DNA from: Paramyrothecium sp. XJ0827
Lineage: Eukaryota > Ascomycota > Sordariomycetes > Hypocreales > Stachybotryaceae
Direction of reading: 5' to 3'
Assembly: GCA_020881915.1 (NCBI GenBank)
Contig: JAJFPB010000001.1
Location: 2,046,001-2,110,000 of the forward strand
DNA length: 64,000 bases
The position numbers and the translations under genes are program-made. The notes beneath the pieces are model-generated. The model searched no databases. It was not told where the DNA came from and was given only the letters and a program-made list of their open reading frames with translations. The stretch's first letter is position 1; every line of letters starts with the position of its first letter. Shown piece by piece: positions 44,540 to 57,800 of this stretch.

Positions 44540-45209
44540 TATAATATGCCGCGGACATAGCGGGTTGGTTTGTCGGATATGGTTTTTCTTCGTATTATAT
44601 TTAGCTCGATGTGGTAAACGACCAATCGTATAGATTTAGCGACAGCATAATGTTGAAACCCAGACCATCTGTTCCTCCATTTAGTAATACGAGCTTCAAA
44701 TTATTTTTACAAAGCAATCGCCAAACTAAAGTAGAACCAACTAAGATACCTTAATTATGTGATGCTCCTTTGATCTTGTGGTGAGGCAGGTAGTAAAGTG
44801 GAGTCACGTGGTGTCGCGATAGCTCCAAGACCAGTGTCTCGCGACGCGACCTGCCTTCTTCATGCTACCTACAAGCGCCACGGCAAGCACCTCGATTATG
44901 CTTTGTGTAGCACTATGAATAGCACTATTCCGACGCTTTGAGATTTTTTGCAACAAAAGTCTTGCCGTCAACCGCACGGCTTCGTCGCCAAGGAGTTGGA
45001 CGACGTGCCCAACGGCAACCCCGCGATCCTCCACCTACGAAGCAGCCAATGTGCCGGTTTGAGCTACTAGGCGTTTTGATATTGCTTTTTCAAGATCTCG
45101 CCGACACGGTCAAGTCCTGGATGCTTAAGAAACGGTACTGCTCCCGACAGCCACGGGCCAAAGCTACAACAGCAAGCTGACGCCCCTCCAGGCCGCTCCC
45201 TGCAGAGCC
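44540..45209. other. GCP4 promoter interval
   Basis: 670 bp between two rightward genes. A CACGTG box lies near 44806. No gene seen; the small frames at 44.9-45.2 kb have no motif. Confidence 0.5.
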
Positions 45210-47577
45210 ATGCTCCATGAGATCCTCCTCTCCCTCTCGGGACATCCCTCCCCCCTTCTGCGCGCCGACGCATCGGATGCCCAGCGAAACTCGGGCATCA
45301 CACCTCCCGAGCGACAATTGCTAGATACGGCCGCCCACCTAAGCGAGGTCCACATCAACCTCATCGCCTCCACCGCCCATGTCTCCGCCTCACACCCCTC
45401 CATCGTCTGTCGCGCCGTCGCGAACGGCATTCGCTCGATACACCTTGCTGCGTTTCAACGGAAAGTCCTGGAGGTCGAGGAGAGCATCCTACACGACGAC
45501 CCGGCACTGGTGGGCGCGTACAACATCGTGCCCCTGACGGCGCTGATGGGCGAATTCAAAGGGTGGACGCGGAGAATGGACTGGCTCTGGGACATTGTCC
45601 AGGCTATGGCCGCAAAGCATGGCGGCAAGGAGGCATGCAAAGGCTCAGATCTCCTGGATCGACTGCGGTTGGAATTACACAGCGGATATCAAGATGTTCA
45701 GAAGGCCGCCATGAGCTTGGTTGTCGTTGCCGAGACCGCCTGGCTGAAGCAAGTCTCTGGATGGATCTCGTATGGGAGGCTGCCAAGCTCCGGCCAATAT
45801 GACTTCTTTATCCAAAAGTCGAAGATTCCGGATGAGGTGTGTTCAGTTCAACCCGTGCACTCTGCAAAGTACTCACTCGTTGTAGGAATTCACCGTCATC
45901 CCAAGTTTATTGCCATCATTTGTGACGCCTACAACTGCAGCATCCATGTTATTCATTGGCAAGGCATTGAACCATGTCAAGGTTAAGAGCACAATCCAGT
46001 CAGGTGTAGGCATGACCCAGTACATCTCATCCACGCTCCAAGTGTTGGCCGACCTGGAGTTTCCTGTTAAGGGCACGAGCTTCTCTCGAACGATAACAGC
46101 AATCCGTCTATCACTCTCCGAGAAAACCCTGCAGAAGATATTGCCATTGTCTAGAGTCGTCACGTCCCTGCAGCTGTTGCGGGATTTCTTCTTGCTGGGC
46201 CGCGGCGAGTTCGCCATGGCGCTGACGCATGAAGCGGATGAAAGGCTCCGGAGCCGCTGGCGAAGAGCGGACAATCTAGCATACCAGAAGCCAGACGGTA
46301 TCCGCGATGTCACCGTCAAAGACGGCGAGGTTTCGGCCGTTCTTGGAAGGACGTGGGCCGTCCTCGCGTCCATGCAGGGTCAGCATTCAGAAGAGGACGA
46401 CCAGTTGGAGCTCGCACGCGAGCTCCTACGGCTGCAACTTGTCAAGTCAACGTCTGTGGCCCCTATGGCTCCAGGCCCCCGGCTGAGTCGCGACGCACTG
46501 AATCTGCTCGCTACTTCGCCTTTCCGGAATGTGCTCTTTTCGGTTCCTGCAATGCTGTCCATACAGCTGCCATCGCCATTGGACATGGTCTTATCGCCGT
46601 CTGATCTTCAGCTCTACTCATGCGTCAACTCATACTTATTAGCAATGCGAAGAGCTCACATCCGATTAACGGACTTGTGGAAGATGACCTCGCTAAGACG
46701 ACACCACCCGGCGATCCGAGGGGCTGATGAGCAAGCCGTCCTTCTCAGGCAGCGATGGGCTGCCCGATCACAATCAATGCGGAGTGCATGGACGACAGCG
46801 AATGCCGCCATATTTTTCCTGGGGGAAACGGAGGGCTACCTGCAGACTGAGGTCGTGGCTGTCCTATGGGATGGCTTCCATGCATGGCTCAACGGGCAGG
46901 ATGGTGGGGAAGCCCCGTCTGGCTCTGGGAGGGCACCAGCAGCGCAACCCAACAGGGACCAGCCGCACAATGCTGACTGTGACGATCAAGAAGACGAGGA
47001 CCTCTGGCTCCAATGCGAAGATGGGAGCGGCTACGAACTGCAGGAGGCCGCCACAAACCAATCCCGCTCAACTACACCACCACATGATCCACAAACTCTC
47101 TCAATGGCACATTCGCTTTACCTGGGTACATTGATTCATCGGCTTCTGCTGACGCAACCCACCTTTACACAGCCTCTGTATACACTGCTAGTACACCTGG
47201 ACCACCTGGTTTCGCATATACAGCGGCTCCACTCCATCTACACGGCAATCGACCTGGAGACCGACTCGGGAGTCGTAGATGCGTTTGTAGATCTGGAGAA
47301 AGAACAAGCAGAAGTCAAGGCACTGCTCCGCGGAGTTGAAGCGAAAGTCAAGCGGGGCATCGAGGAAGTGGTGGCCTCGCTGCGAGCCCTGGAGAACGAC
47401 GCGGACTTCGTGGCTGAGTGGGAGAGCGATGGGGTGGTGGGTGAGGAGGACGATGGGTTAAGCGACGACGTGGGGTACGCGCCGGCGCGGGTGGGGGGCA
47501 TCAACCGGCTGCTGATGAAGCTGGACTTTGGTAGCTGGTTCGGTGGTCCTGAGGAGTGGGAGAGGAATGACTTATGA
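45210..47577 (+). CDS. GCP4: Gamma-tubulin complex component 4 (GCP4-type, Spc97/Spc98 family)
   Basis: Two exons: join(45210..45836, 45886..47577), 772 aa; the 49-nt intron falls between codons. The N-terminus MLHEILLSLSGHPSPL matches the GCP4-type start, and the GRIP1 region includes YGRLPSSGQYDFFIQ. After the intron come MLFIGKALNHVK and the C-terminal GRIP2 region, with LARELLRLQLVKS and YLQTEVVAVLWDGFHAWL, which binds gamma-tubulin. Short length and absence of the long N-terminal extensions of GCP2, GCP3, GCP5 and GCP6 support GCP4. An acidic insertion (DDQEDEDLWLQCEDG) is in the GRIP2 loop. It helps build the gamma-tubulin ring complex for microtubule nucleation at spindle pole bodies. 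Confidence 0.92.
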
Positions 47578-48223
47578 GATGCCGCATGTTCCTAACGGCA
47601 AGTCGTTAAGGGAATGATACCCCGGAGTATAGGTCAAGGTCATGGGTTCTTGCGCCATGAACAATATATTGTTTCAATTTCTAGTAGAACACAGGCGCAA
47701 TGGCCCCCGATTGTGAAATCACCCGACGACATTGAGAGAAGAAGCAGCTTCGTCAAGTCGTGATGCGTCGCTATCCCAATGATAAAATGTCCAGTAAGGA
47801 AATGAAAAGAAAAATGCTCCCAGAACGCCGTTTCTAGGCCGTTAGGCCGTGCTCCCAAAATAGACCGTGAAACCCATCTCCTCTCGAGAAAGAGTACTGA
47901 AAACCAAATTGCGAGGTGAACTCAGTTCGATTATAGAAATAAATCGAAAGTTGATGAAATAAGGATGTTAAAAAATGAAAAGTCCTGGCTTGTTTCCACG
48001 AGTACATGGTCAAGTCACTCTAAATAAATGAATCATTGCCACAAGTCCGATGGCGTCTGTTTTTTCCGGTGTCCATTATCGGTTTCCTCTGGGAAACTGG
48101 ACTCGCTGTTTGTTTGTTCGAGCGAGCAACTGGCTGCTCAAGCTCCTAGATATTATGAGATAACTACGTGTTGTTGTTGTTTTTTTCTGTCGGATAGATG
48201 CTGATGGGTGCGCAGGTCGTCTT
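47578..48223. other. 3'-3' intergenic region
   Basis: 646 bp, A/T-richer than its surroundings, between convergent genes. It would hold the 3' ends of both. No other feature. Confidence 0.6.
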
Positions 48224-50079
48224 TCAGTGCGCCGCGACGGCCGCCCGCAGGGGGCTGCGCGGGTACTGCTCAGAGTGTCTGCGCTGGAAGATGCTGTTGA
48301 TGAAGGCGCGGGGGCGGAGCAGCTTGACGCCGCCGTCGTCGTGGGCGAGCTTGAGGCTGTTTCGCCGCGCGGCGGCGGGCTTCTTGCCGGGCCAGCGCTC
48401 CTTGATGGAGTCGTCGACCAGGGCGATGAGGCCGGTAGCCACAATGACGCTAGGAGTTTCTCGTCAGTAAAGCGTACAGAGATATGTATATGGAGGGGTA
48501 ATTCAACTTACTCGGCCACGTCCGTGACGGCGTCGATGATGGATTGGTCGCTGATCCAGAGGTAGCAGGGAGGCACCCACCCGCCGGCCTGCTCGTCCGC
48601 GTCGACCTGCGTCGGGCTCCTCACCTCGGGCACGACGTGGGCGACGGGCGCGTGCGAGCGGCCGTCCCGGATGAGGTGGAAGGACGCGACGCCGCCGAGG
48701 TCCTTGTCGACGACGCGGCGCCAGGTGTAGCGGTGGCCCCACCACTCGAAGTCGTAGTGGCCCTTTGCGCCGCGCCGCACGACGTCGACGCGCGCGTAGT
48801 TGCTGAACTCGAGCTTGATGGTGTTCGTGGGGACGAGCCTCGGCATCGGGGCCGGGCGCGACAGGGAGCCGTTGCCGCCGGGGGTGCTTGAGGAGGCGGA
48901 CACGGAGCCCGTGGTGGAGACGACGGAGGGTCGCCGGGCGGTCGGGGGGCGGGTGGTGCCGTCTTGGCCGGTGGGGTCCCACCAGCAGGCAGCGGCTCCC
49001 CCGCCCGTCACGTTGCTGTCGGTGCTGGCGGCGGTGCCACTACTGCCCGCGGATTGGCGTCTGTCCTTGCCGCCGAAGATGGAAGAAGCGGCCGAGTGGC
49101 CGGAACGGCGGTGCTCGGAGGAGCCGTGGCTGTCCCTCTGGAAGGGCGACTTGACGGAGCGGATGGCCGAGGAGACGGAGCGCTGGGCGGGCGTGGGCAC
49201 GGCGTACTCGCGCTTGGAGCTGCACACCTCGCGGCCCGAGTCGCGGCAGTAGCGGCGCAGGGAGAACTCGCGGCGCGCGAGGTCGTGCATGCGCAGGTGG
49301 AAGAGCTGGAACTGGACGGGGCGGCGGCCGCCGGGGATGAGAGGCGTGTCGACGCGCAGGTTCATGTTGCCGTCCGGGGTGAGGTCGTCGTGGCGCACCG
49401 ACAGGCGGTCCAGGGAGGGGAAGAGGCGGCCGAAGGCGTGGGGCGTCGAGGCCCGCAGGAAGCACGACGACGGGTCGCTGCCGGACACGGAGGCGCGGCG
49501 GTAGGCCGGCAGGGCCGAGGGGATGGCGGCGTCGTCGGCGGCGGCGGCGGTGCTGAGGAAGGGGAAGAGCCGGTGGCGGGAGGTGGAGGAGGCCTCGGAC
49601 GAGGAGGACTCGAAGACCTCGTCGCCCTCCTCGTAGTCGTCCAGTGAGAGGCTCGAGTCGTACGTGTTGACGGACGATGAAGAAGAAGACGGGCTGGGTG
49701 TGATGGTGACGGTGGGCGGGATGTCGTTGTGAGGACGGGCCTGGAACCGCTCCGTCTCTCCTTCAAAGAGGCGTCGATTCCGCATGATGCGTTCCCGGTC
49801 CTGGTCCATCCTCCGCTCCATCTCTTTTTGCTGCCTCGATGACTGACTGTCCTGCCTCACCAGCGGTGGTGCTGCGGCGGCGGCGGCGGCCTTTCTGCAA
49901 GGGCGGAGGGGAGGGAAGCCGGATGCTGCTGAGTTGTGGGCGGTGGTGACGGGGGAGTCGTCTGAATATGAAGGGGAGACCGGGTGGGACGACAACGGTT
50001 TCGACGAGGAGACGTCAGTCCTCAGCGGGCCGGCGTGCTGCCGCCTCGATGATGGTAATGATGATGCAGCGGCGGCCAT
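48224..50079 (-). CDS. Fungal protein with a possible tubby/LURP-like core, unknown function
   Basis: Two exons: complement(join(48224..48449, 48512..50079)), 597 aa, in frame. The N-terminal 170 residues are Ser/Ala/Pro-rich and disordered, with a basic helix (RQQKEMERRMDQDRERIM) inside. The folded-looking core runs from about 240 to 560, with FQLFHLRMHDLARREFSLRRY, later TIKLEFSNYARVDVV, HYDFEWWGHRYTW and FHLIRDGRS. It finishes with a hydrophobic helix spanning the intron (VIVATGLIALVDDSIKERW). Beta-rich strands followed by a final hydrophobic helix resemble the tubby/LURP-one/scramblase fold, but sequence identity is too weak to claim it. A plasma-membrane lipid-binding role would be inference. 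The 24-residue tail is Arg/Ser-rich. Confidence 0.8.
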
Positions 50080-50636
50080 GGTGTAAGCCGCGTGATGCGT
50101 GTGTGTGTGTGAGATATTGTCTTAGACGTGGGTGGACGACGTATTGCGTCGTGTAAGCTGTGCGTGAGGAATGGGGTGTTTGGTGGTTGGGAGAGACAGA
50201 CACGCATAAAGTACGTGAGACCCTTTTTCCTGCAGTCAGAGATGTATTTGATTCCTTTCAAAGCAATGAAAAACGATTACAGGACGGGGTGCTATAAGTG
50301 AAAATGGGATCCGGGGACGCGAGCAGCCACCCATCACAGGGTTATATGGCATGCGGGCCTTCGGCACTGGAGGGCCCCCCCCCCAAGCAGGCAGGCAGGC
50401 GAGGCAAGGCGAGGCGAGAGACAATAGCAACGCCCCAGGGTCGCAGCGCAGCAGCAGCGCTCGCTCAGAACAACGCCAGCGGTTCCGGGCCCACGGGTGA
50501 GTGGTGGTGCTACAGGAGGAAGAACATGGCCACACACGCACGCACACACACACATAGTCACGCCCAAACCCCCCCCATGTATGCATCGAATACAAACTGG
50601 AACCAGTTTCGGTCATGGGCTTTCCAGGGGGGGTGG

Positions 50637-50656
50637 GTGTGTGTGTGTGTGTGTGT
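50637..50656 (+). repeat. (GT)10 microsatellite
   Basis: 20 nt of uninterrupted GT, following a G-rich run. Confidence 0.95.
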
Positions 50657-52741
50657 TGCTTGGGTAGAAAGCGGTGGGCTGCACGAGATCGAACCACCCA
50701 TGACAGGAACAGGCACACCATCACGCTGGCTGCGTGTTCCCTGTGGCTCTGCTTTTTCTGCCAGTCAAGTGCCAGAATTTTCTCGAATTCTCTCGTCTTT
50801 CGTTGGTCAGGACTCTGGGATTTCCTAGGGCTCATTCTCTTCGAAAACTGTGCAGGTACGCTTGGTCGTCCAATTTACCGCATGGCACGGCATCAAACCC
50901 TACACACAGTAAGGCACCGTATAATAATAGCCTCGACAACGTTGAAGCTCCCCCAAGGCGAATCTGGCTTCGCAACCTAACCTTACCTTAACCTCATCGA
51001 GAAAACGGGCCCATTGCCCCCTGTCGTCCAGTGTCTTTAGCGGTAGGCTTGTTCGTCTGACAGCGCTTAGGCCAAGCCCCCTTCACCCCATGTTCCGTAA
51101 GGGGTCATCGGGCTGCTGCTCAGGCGCGGGCGGCGTGCCGGCGAGGAAGCGAAAAAAAGCCGACCACGGGGGGTGTCGTGGGGGCCCGAGGAGACAGGTG
51201 AGCGGTTCGGACGTCATGTCATGGTGTCCGGTTGGCTTGCTGCGCTGTGCTGTGCTGGCAGCTATTTCTGGTCCCCCTGATTCTGCCTAATAATGACTCT
51301 TGCAGAGTCGATAGTCCTCCGCAGTGGTGGACAGCCAAGGCTCGGGTTGGTGGAGATGGGGGATCTGATCACCAAGCCCGAGGCCAGGAGATATTGGGTT
51401 TCTCTTATCGCATTCCCTTTGTCAAGAGTGAAGTGTGAGTGCAAGGACATCCTCCGAGACACCAGGGTCAGCTCTTTGGCCACCGTTAATGCACACATGC
51501 AGCGAGAATACCAGCCATGGAACTACCGGAGGAAAGCATCGCCATTGCACTTTTTTGGCTGGTAAGGCAGGGTAAACGCATGCCACCCTACCCCTTCCAT
51601 GATTGGATCTGCTGCACCATTGAAGGTTCAAAATGAAGTTCGGTACTGCCAATGACGGGGGGGGGCGTGTGAAGACCAGGGAGAGGCCATCGTGAAGGGG
51701 GGCGGAATGCCAGAGCGGTCGCCACCGATCCAATAAAGCTTGGCTTGCGGGTGCCTCTGATTCACAAAGAGGGGGACTATCGAATCATGATCAGGTGAAT
51801 TGCAGCATGTTCACGTTTTTTGAGTCCTTGGAGAGAAAGGGGACCAAGAAAGCGGTCATTTCGGGTTGCGGGAGTGCTCATCCATCGAGAATAGGGAATT
51901 CTCGGGACGGCGGACAGCTCACTTACACGGGCCACCGCCTGATGGCCTGATGGATATCGCCTCTGCCCGATATCCTGGGCGTCTACCCTAGAGACGTCGC
52001 TTTTCTTTCCGCCGTTGAGTACTTGTTCCATTTTCTCATTGACATTGTCCCCGCGCGCTGGAGAATGCGATACAGATTCGTCTCAGTGAACGAATTCATC
52101 TGTATGACTCTTGGCTTTTTCCCTAGTCTTGTCCTCGTGATCAAGTTCGTGGCTCATTCCTAGGTGTGGCTGCCGGTCACATCTGACAGAAAACATTGAA
52201 GAGCAGAAAAAGGGAAAATGACGTTCAGGACATGCGACCGGCCGAATCCGAGTTCCAATCCCCTACTTTCAAGGCCGACGACGATGAGGCCATAATGTCT
52301 CAAAGCTAGAGCTGCAACTCGTGGGCTGTCCGTCCCGAGGGAAACAAGCCCAATTGCATCATGTCCAGCAGCCCACGAGCCGGACGATGGTTCTGGAAGA
52401 GCACGATCCGCGTCCCAGGCCCGTCCTGTGCCTGTCGATTCCAAGGCAGCTAAACCGGCCGGTGTCATTACTTGCTAGCCTATCCGTGACACAACGTGCG
52501 TTAGCATCCCACCTGTTTTTTTTTTGCACTGATGCCCAACAGCTCTATCATCCATTCCACCCTGCATCACCGAGCTCGCCCTGCTTTTTTCCACTCTAAC
52601 CATTGGGCACGGCTACCGTCTCGTCCGCTCTCGTCTCGTTGCAGGAGCGAAACGGGAGAGCCAGCCCCGATGCCTTCTTTTTCAGTTTTAGTTGCTGCAC
52701 AGCCCTCGGCTCAACCCAACCAAAACAGCCTGAGGGCATAC

Positions 52742-52761
52742 AGAGAGAGAGAGAGAGAGAA
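52742..52761 (+). repeat. (AG)n microsatellite
   Basis: About ten AG units in gene-free sequence. Confidence 0.93.
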
Positions 52762-54814
52762 CAAGACAGCCCGTCGGATCTCGTTCTCGTTCCTCTCCTA
52801 GCGGGTGTGTCAGCGTTACGCCGCCCCTTTGCCGCCCTGCTTCAGGTACTTGCGATCCCTGCCCGTGGGCCACCTTCTTCTCCCCGGGACTTCGTCCCCA
52901 TGCTGCGCCGGATCTGGATCGTGACCGAACGAACGCCTTGTAGCACGGCCCGTTTGAATGGAAACGACGATGGGACCCCGGACCAGGGTCTCTCTGTGGG
53001 CGCCTCGATTCACCGTGGCCTCGAGAGAAAACGCCTGGCAACGGAAACAAGTGCGGTCACTGCCTCGGTGCTAAGCTTAACCTCACGACGACAAAGGCCG
53101 TATTTTGACCTCTTTACAAGGGCCATGGCGTTAAACGGCCCCATAGCTCTTCGAGGCTCCATGAAACGCTGCAGCTATTTTCGAACGATTGCTCACTGGC
53201 TGTGTCTCCGCTGTTCCTGTCTCCAGCAATGCCTGCACGCTCCTCCATGAGTAACGTCGACACTTCATCACAGTGGCTTCCGCAGCAGTAGCAGCTTCAC
53301 AAACCCCTACAATTCCACACGGGCCCTGTGAAACTTGTGAGCTTTGAGCACGTTCTGCTCCCCCCATCATCCCGTCTTTCTCTCTCCAGCGCACAGCGAC
53401 ACCCTGGCTCTCGCTCCTCTCCCTGCCCGCCGTGTGTCAAGCTCCCATTCGCCGCGTCACACCGTCTCGCCCACGTCCCTCCCCACTCACCTCTCACATA
53501 CAGCGGACCTACTACGTACGCCCTTCCAAACCACGCGTTGCGCAACGCGCAATCGGAGCCAGTTGACCAGAGAAGCTAGTCAGAGGCAGTTTTATGAGAG
53601 GCATTTTGGCCCTGGAGGGATTCCGTCTCCTTGGGTCGCTCCACTCTTCCATCTGCGTGGACGCCCAAAGCCAAGACAACAGTCCAGAGACCTACGCTGC
53701 CGGACCGCTTGCTAAGGTAGCCACCCTGCTGCGTGCCTGACGATGACTGCAACCGTCGAACCTGGTCTGTCCAGGTCGTCCGACTGGCGCCGCGTGACGC
53801 CCTTTGTGCATCCGGTCTGGAATCTGCTCGAGCCTTCCTGGTGCCTGGATCGCCCTGGACCAAGGGCTGTTGAGCAATCATTGCTACTCTGAGCCTTCTC
53901 TCGACCCGTGGAGTAAAGCTCTACAAAGCATTTACCCTCCGAATTGACTTGATGGGAATAGGTCCGTAAGGTAGTCGTCAGCTCTCTACGTGACCGCACC
54001 TCTAGTCATGCATCAAGGGAGATGGCATTACATCACCCGTTGGCTCCCATCTACCGACAACGCCGAGTCTCCAATAAGAACGTACAGGACTTCACCAAGA
54101 GCTCTTGTAGCCACATCGCCGTTAAAATCGTGGCGTGCCGCCATAAAAATTGGCATCCAGTCAACCACGAGTATTAATGTCCGATTGACGATCAATCAGT
54201 AAACTAGTTAACAACGAAGACCAAAAGAAGCTTGGCTGCTATCTCCGTCGGCGAAACCCACCGGACCCCCGTCTCGATGCGTCCAAGATCATCCAGATCA
54301 TTAGCTACCGACGACGTAACCGCGCTTCTTGCCGCGAGGCGGGCTCTTCCCCGGCATCTATCCCACATGCGCGGCTCGTGGTGTGTTGAAGATCAGAAAC
54401 GAGCTTGTCACGAGCCGTAGTTGGCCTGCGTGGTAGATCCAAATTGCTCGGCATGAAGGTGAGGAGGCTTCTCGGCTAATGTAATTGAGACCATCGCGGC
54501 AGGCTATCCGGCCACGACTCCAATGAATCACTATAGCACAAAGGCCTCGAATCTGACAGTAGAATCGTACTCACCCGCAATTTCTCCTTAAGTGCAAGAT
54601 TGTATACTGTCATCCACAGACGGTTTTTCGTAGCACACGACTGGGGCATGCAGCATCTCATTGGGGTCTGACCAACTCAGTAGTGTATAAACCAGATCAT
54701 CTTAACTAAACCGTACAATGAAGATATACGAGTTATTGACAACACCCCCTCCACGCTCAAATCTATCATGGTTATTGAAGCTCACAATGTAATTTGCTCC
54801 CGCGGTAACCTCCT

Positions 54815-57800
54815 TTATGACTGAGTGTTCCACCCAACCCAGCTCCGTGGCATCACCCGCCAAATCTTGACTTCGCCACTGCGCAGGTCGTCAAGCTTGA
54901 AGCTCTCCACCTTCACCTTCTTGCTCTCGCGGCCCTGCTCCCATGCCCGCACCTTCTTCTTCGTGCCGTCCCATTCCGAAACAATGGCAACGTGATCCGG
55001 CTTGCCGACTTCGGCCGAGTACTTGGCGTGCATTGGGCCGTGTTTGCCCTGGAACCGCGCATTGCGGATGGAGATGATGTCACCGGCTCGGATCACATCG
55101 TTTTGTTGCGTTGACGCATTGGCCATGTTGGCGTAGACGAGGGCACCATACGACCGCGTGCCCACCGGCAGCAGGGCGTCCTTCAATGGACGTAGGAGCT
55201 CATACACCAGGCCCTGAGGTGTGCCGTCGGCAACAACACTGTCCTTCTTGGAAACCACAGCTTCCGCAATAGCTCTTCCAAAACGTTCATAGTATTCCTC
55301 CATTTGGTCCTGACGTAGCGGTCGTGGCGGCGGCTCATGGCGTTGGGACAGCTCCACGTCGGACGGGTCGTAGGGATCATATTCCACCGACAGAATCGTT
55401 TGAGAGTAGTCTTGGTAGAGCACAAAGATCTGGCGCGTAATGACCGTCTTGGCACCCTGGTTCGTCGTCGTCGACTCCTCGCACTCGAAAAAGATGTCCT
55501 TACGGCCTTGCAGTACCGGCGGGACTTGATTCGCCTGCTTCCACCATCCGCTTTGAACAGCCAAGTCAATGTCGTTAGCGATGAAACCTAGCTCCATGGA
55601 AGGCCGGTGGACATCAATCGACCGTCTGCTGCTACCTGCGCCTCGTTGGACGTCAAGAGACTGTCTTGGCGGAGCGCGGGCACCAGGAGTCACCGGTGGA
55701 GGTGCTCGCCGGTCGGGTGGCGACTGCGGCGCAGGCTCGGAGAAGAACGGTTCCTCCTCTATCCTGGGGGTATGACGGGCATAACCCGAGCCACCAGTAG
55801 CTGACCTTTGCGACGAGTAGTTGTAGGATGCGTAAACGTCCTCATGGTCTTGTGCAGATTCTGGCTCCTTGGCCGATGGCGGAGGCGGCGGAGGCGCTCG
55901 GGGAGAGTCAACGGATCGCCGCTTCGACTCTGGAGGCGGCTGAGTTGGAATCGGAGGAGGCATAGCCCTAGGAGTGTCCATTGACATGCGTTTGTTCTCG
56001 GGGGGAGGCTGACTAGGAATAGGGGGCGGCACGGCTCTAGGAGTATCCATGGACATGCGCTTATTCTCGGGAGGAGGCTGGCTGGGGATAGGAGGTGGAA
56101 CAGCTCTGGGAGCTGCGCCAGTGGGGATTGGAGGGGGTAAACTAGGGGGAGCATCTGCCTTTGGCGATTGTAGAGTGTTGTCTTCCAGACTAGAGTCCCT
56201 GGCATGAGTCTTCAGAGCATCCTTGTGGGGCACGGACGAGGCAATGTCGGTGTCATAATCGCCCTCATACTCGGTAACCTCCTCGTCTTCCTCCTCGCCT
56301 GCTTGTGTTGGCTTTCTAGCCAAACTAGGTTCTTGCTGCGTATCTGCAGTAGATTGCCGGCTCAGAGGCCCCGGAGGCGGAGGCGGAGGAGGCCGGCTCT
56401 GCGCAGGTGGTGGCGCCGGCGCAGAGCCAGGAATTGGTGGCGGGAGACGGCTGGCTCTTTTGCTTGCGGCTGTAGTTGGCGATATCGGTGAGAACTCTTC
56501 CTGTCGAGGCGAGGTAGGCGAGAACTGGGATTCTTGTCCAGGGACCTGCACAGGATGAGGCGGCAGAGGCGGCGACCGTATAGTTTGCGGCTGCGAGATC
56601 TCCGCCAATCGGTCTCTAGCTCCTGGGGAAAGCTCATCGTCCGACTCGGACCCTTCGGTAGCAGACTTGAGGTCTGCAGGTGGCGGCGGGACGGGCCGCG
56701 CTTGATATATTGTCAGCACCGGTATCTCCACTTCATAGCTATCTAACTTACAGTCTGCTGGTACAGGCGGTGGTGCTGGTCGACCAGCAGGCACAGGAGG
56801 AGGCGACCCTGGTACCGCTCGGGGAGGAACTTCGATATCATTAGCTTCATGTCCCATACATTCATGCGTTACAACTTACCGTTAGGTACTGGCGGAGGTG
56901 CAGGACGCGTCTCATGCTCGGGTTCACTGGCATCTTCGTCCTCCCTCGCATCCTCAACTGCCCGAGATGGTAGGGGAGGAGGCTGTGGGCGTGCTTCAGG
57001 TTCCTGTTCGTCCTCGGAAGGGGGGTTGTCGCTAGACTTCCGGGGTCCTCCCATGCCTGGCAGCGCCATCATGGTGGGGACCGGCGGTACCGCCCGCGAT
57101 GTAGTGGTCTCGATTTCATCCTCCTCAACAGGTATTGGCTCAGCCTTGGCCGCCTTCTTCTTCTTGGGCGGAGCTCCTCCTATAGGAGGCATTGGAGCGC
57201 CAAACATGCCATGGAAGCCCATGCCACCACTCATCTTGGCCATTCTGGCACGTAGCTCCTCTTTTCTCTTGACTTCGGGATCCACATCATCTTCCTCCTC
57301 TTCCTCGGCTTCTTCTTCTTCCTCCTCATCTTGCTGACCCTCACTGTCATTATCCTCACGCCGGTGCGTTGGTGAGGCAACATTGGGAGCGGCAGGAACA
57401 GGAGCAGCCGCGGTAACAGAGGGCTGTCCCGGTGTAGCACCAGGGATTGGAATAGTCGGTACTCGGGAAGGCCGCCGTTTCGACTCGTCGTTGTTATCCT
57501 CACGTTCAGTGACATCATCCGGTCCCTCTGTGGTATCGCCGGCCCCTGACATATCTGCTTCGTTGCCATCATGAACTGCCTCAGTAGCTGGTCCCTTGGA
57601 CGACTTGCGCCGCGGAAGAGATTGAACTCGTGCGGGTTGCGGTTCATCAGTAGAAGTCCTCTCACTGGCGTCCTCTGTAGGTCTGCGCTCTAACGGCGCA
57701 GGCACGGATGCCTCTTCCTGCTCGGCGACATCCTCTGTTGGACCAGAGGATTCCATGCGCTTCTTGGGTGGACGCTTTGGCTTCTCCTTCTTGGCAGCAC

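Larger units (their letters stand above)
50080..54814. other. 4.7-kb gene desert with simple repeats
   Basis: It contains the promoter of the leftward 48-kb gene and the 3' flank of BBC1. Open frames are many but short, overlapping and low-complexity. GT, CA and GA microsatellites occur (listed for the clearest). I see no RNA gene or mobile element. Confidence 0.5.

Noticed and set aside
50671..50715. Second tRNA-like T-arm (GGTTCGATC on the minus strand)
   Set aside because: The flanking five-base stem does not pair and no further tRNA arms are present.
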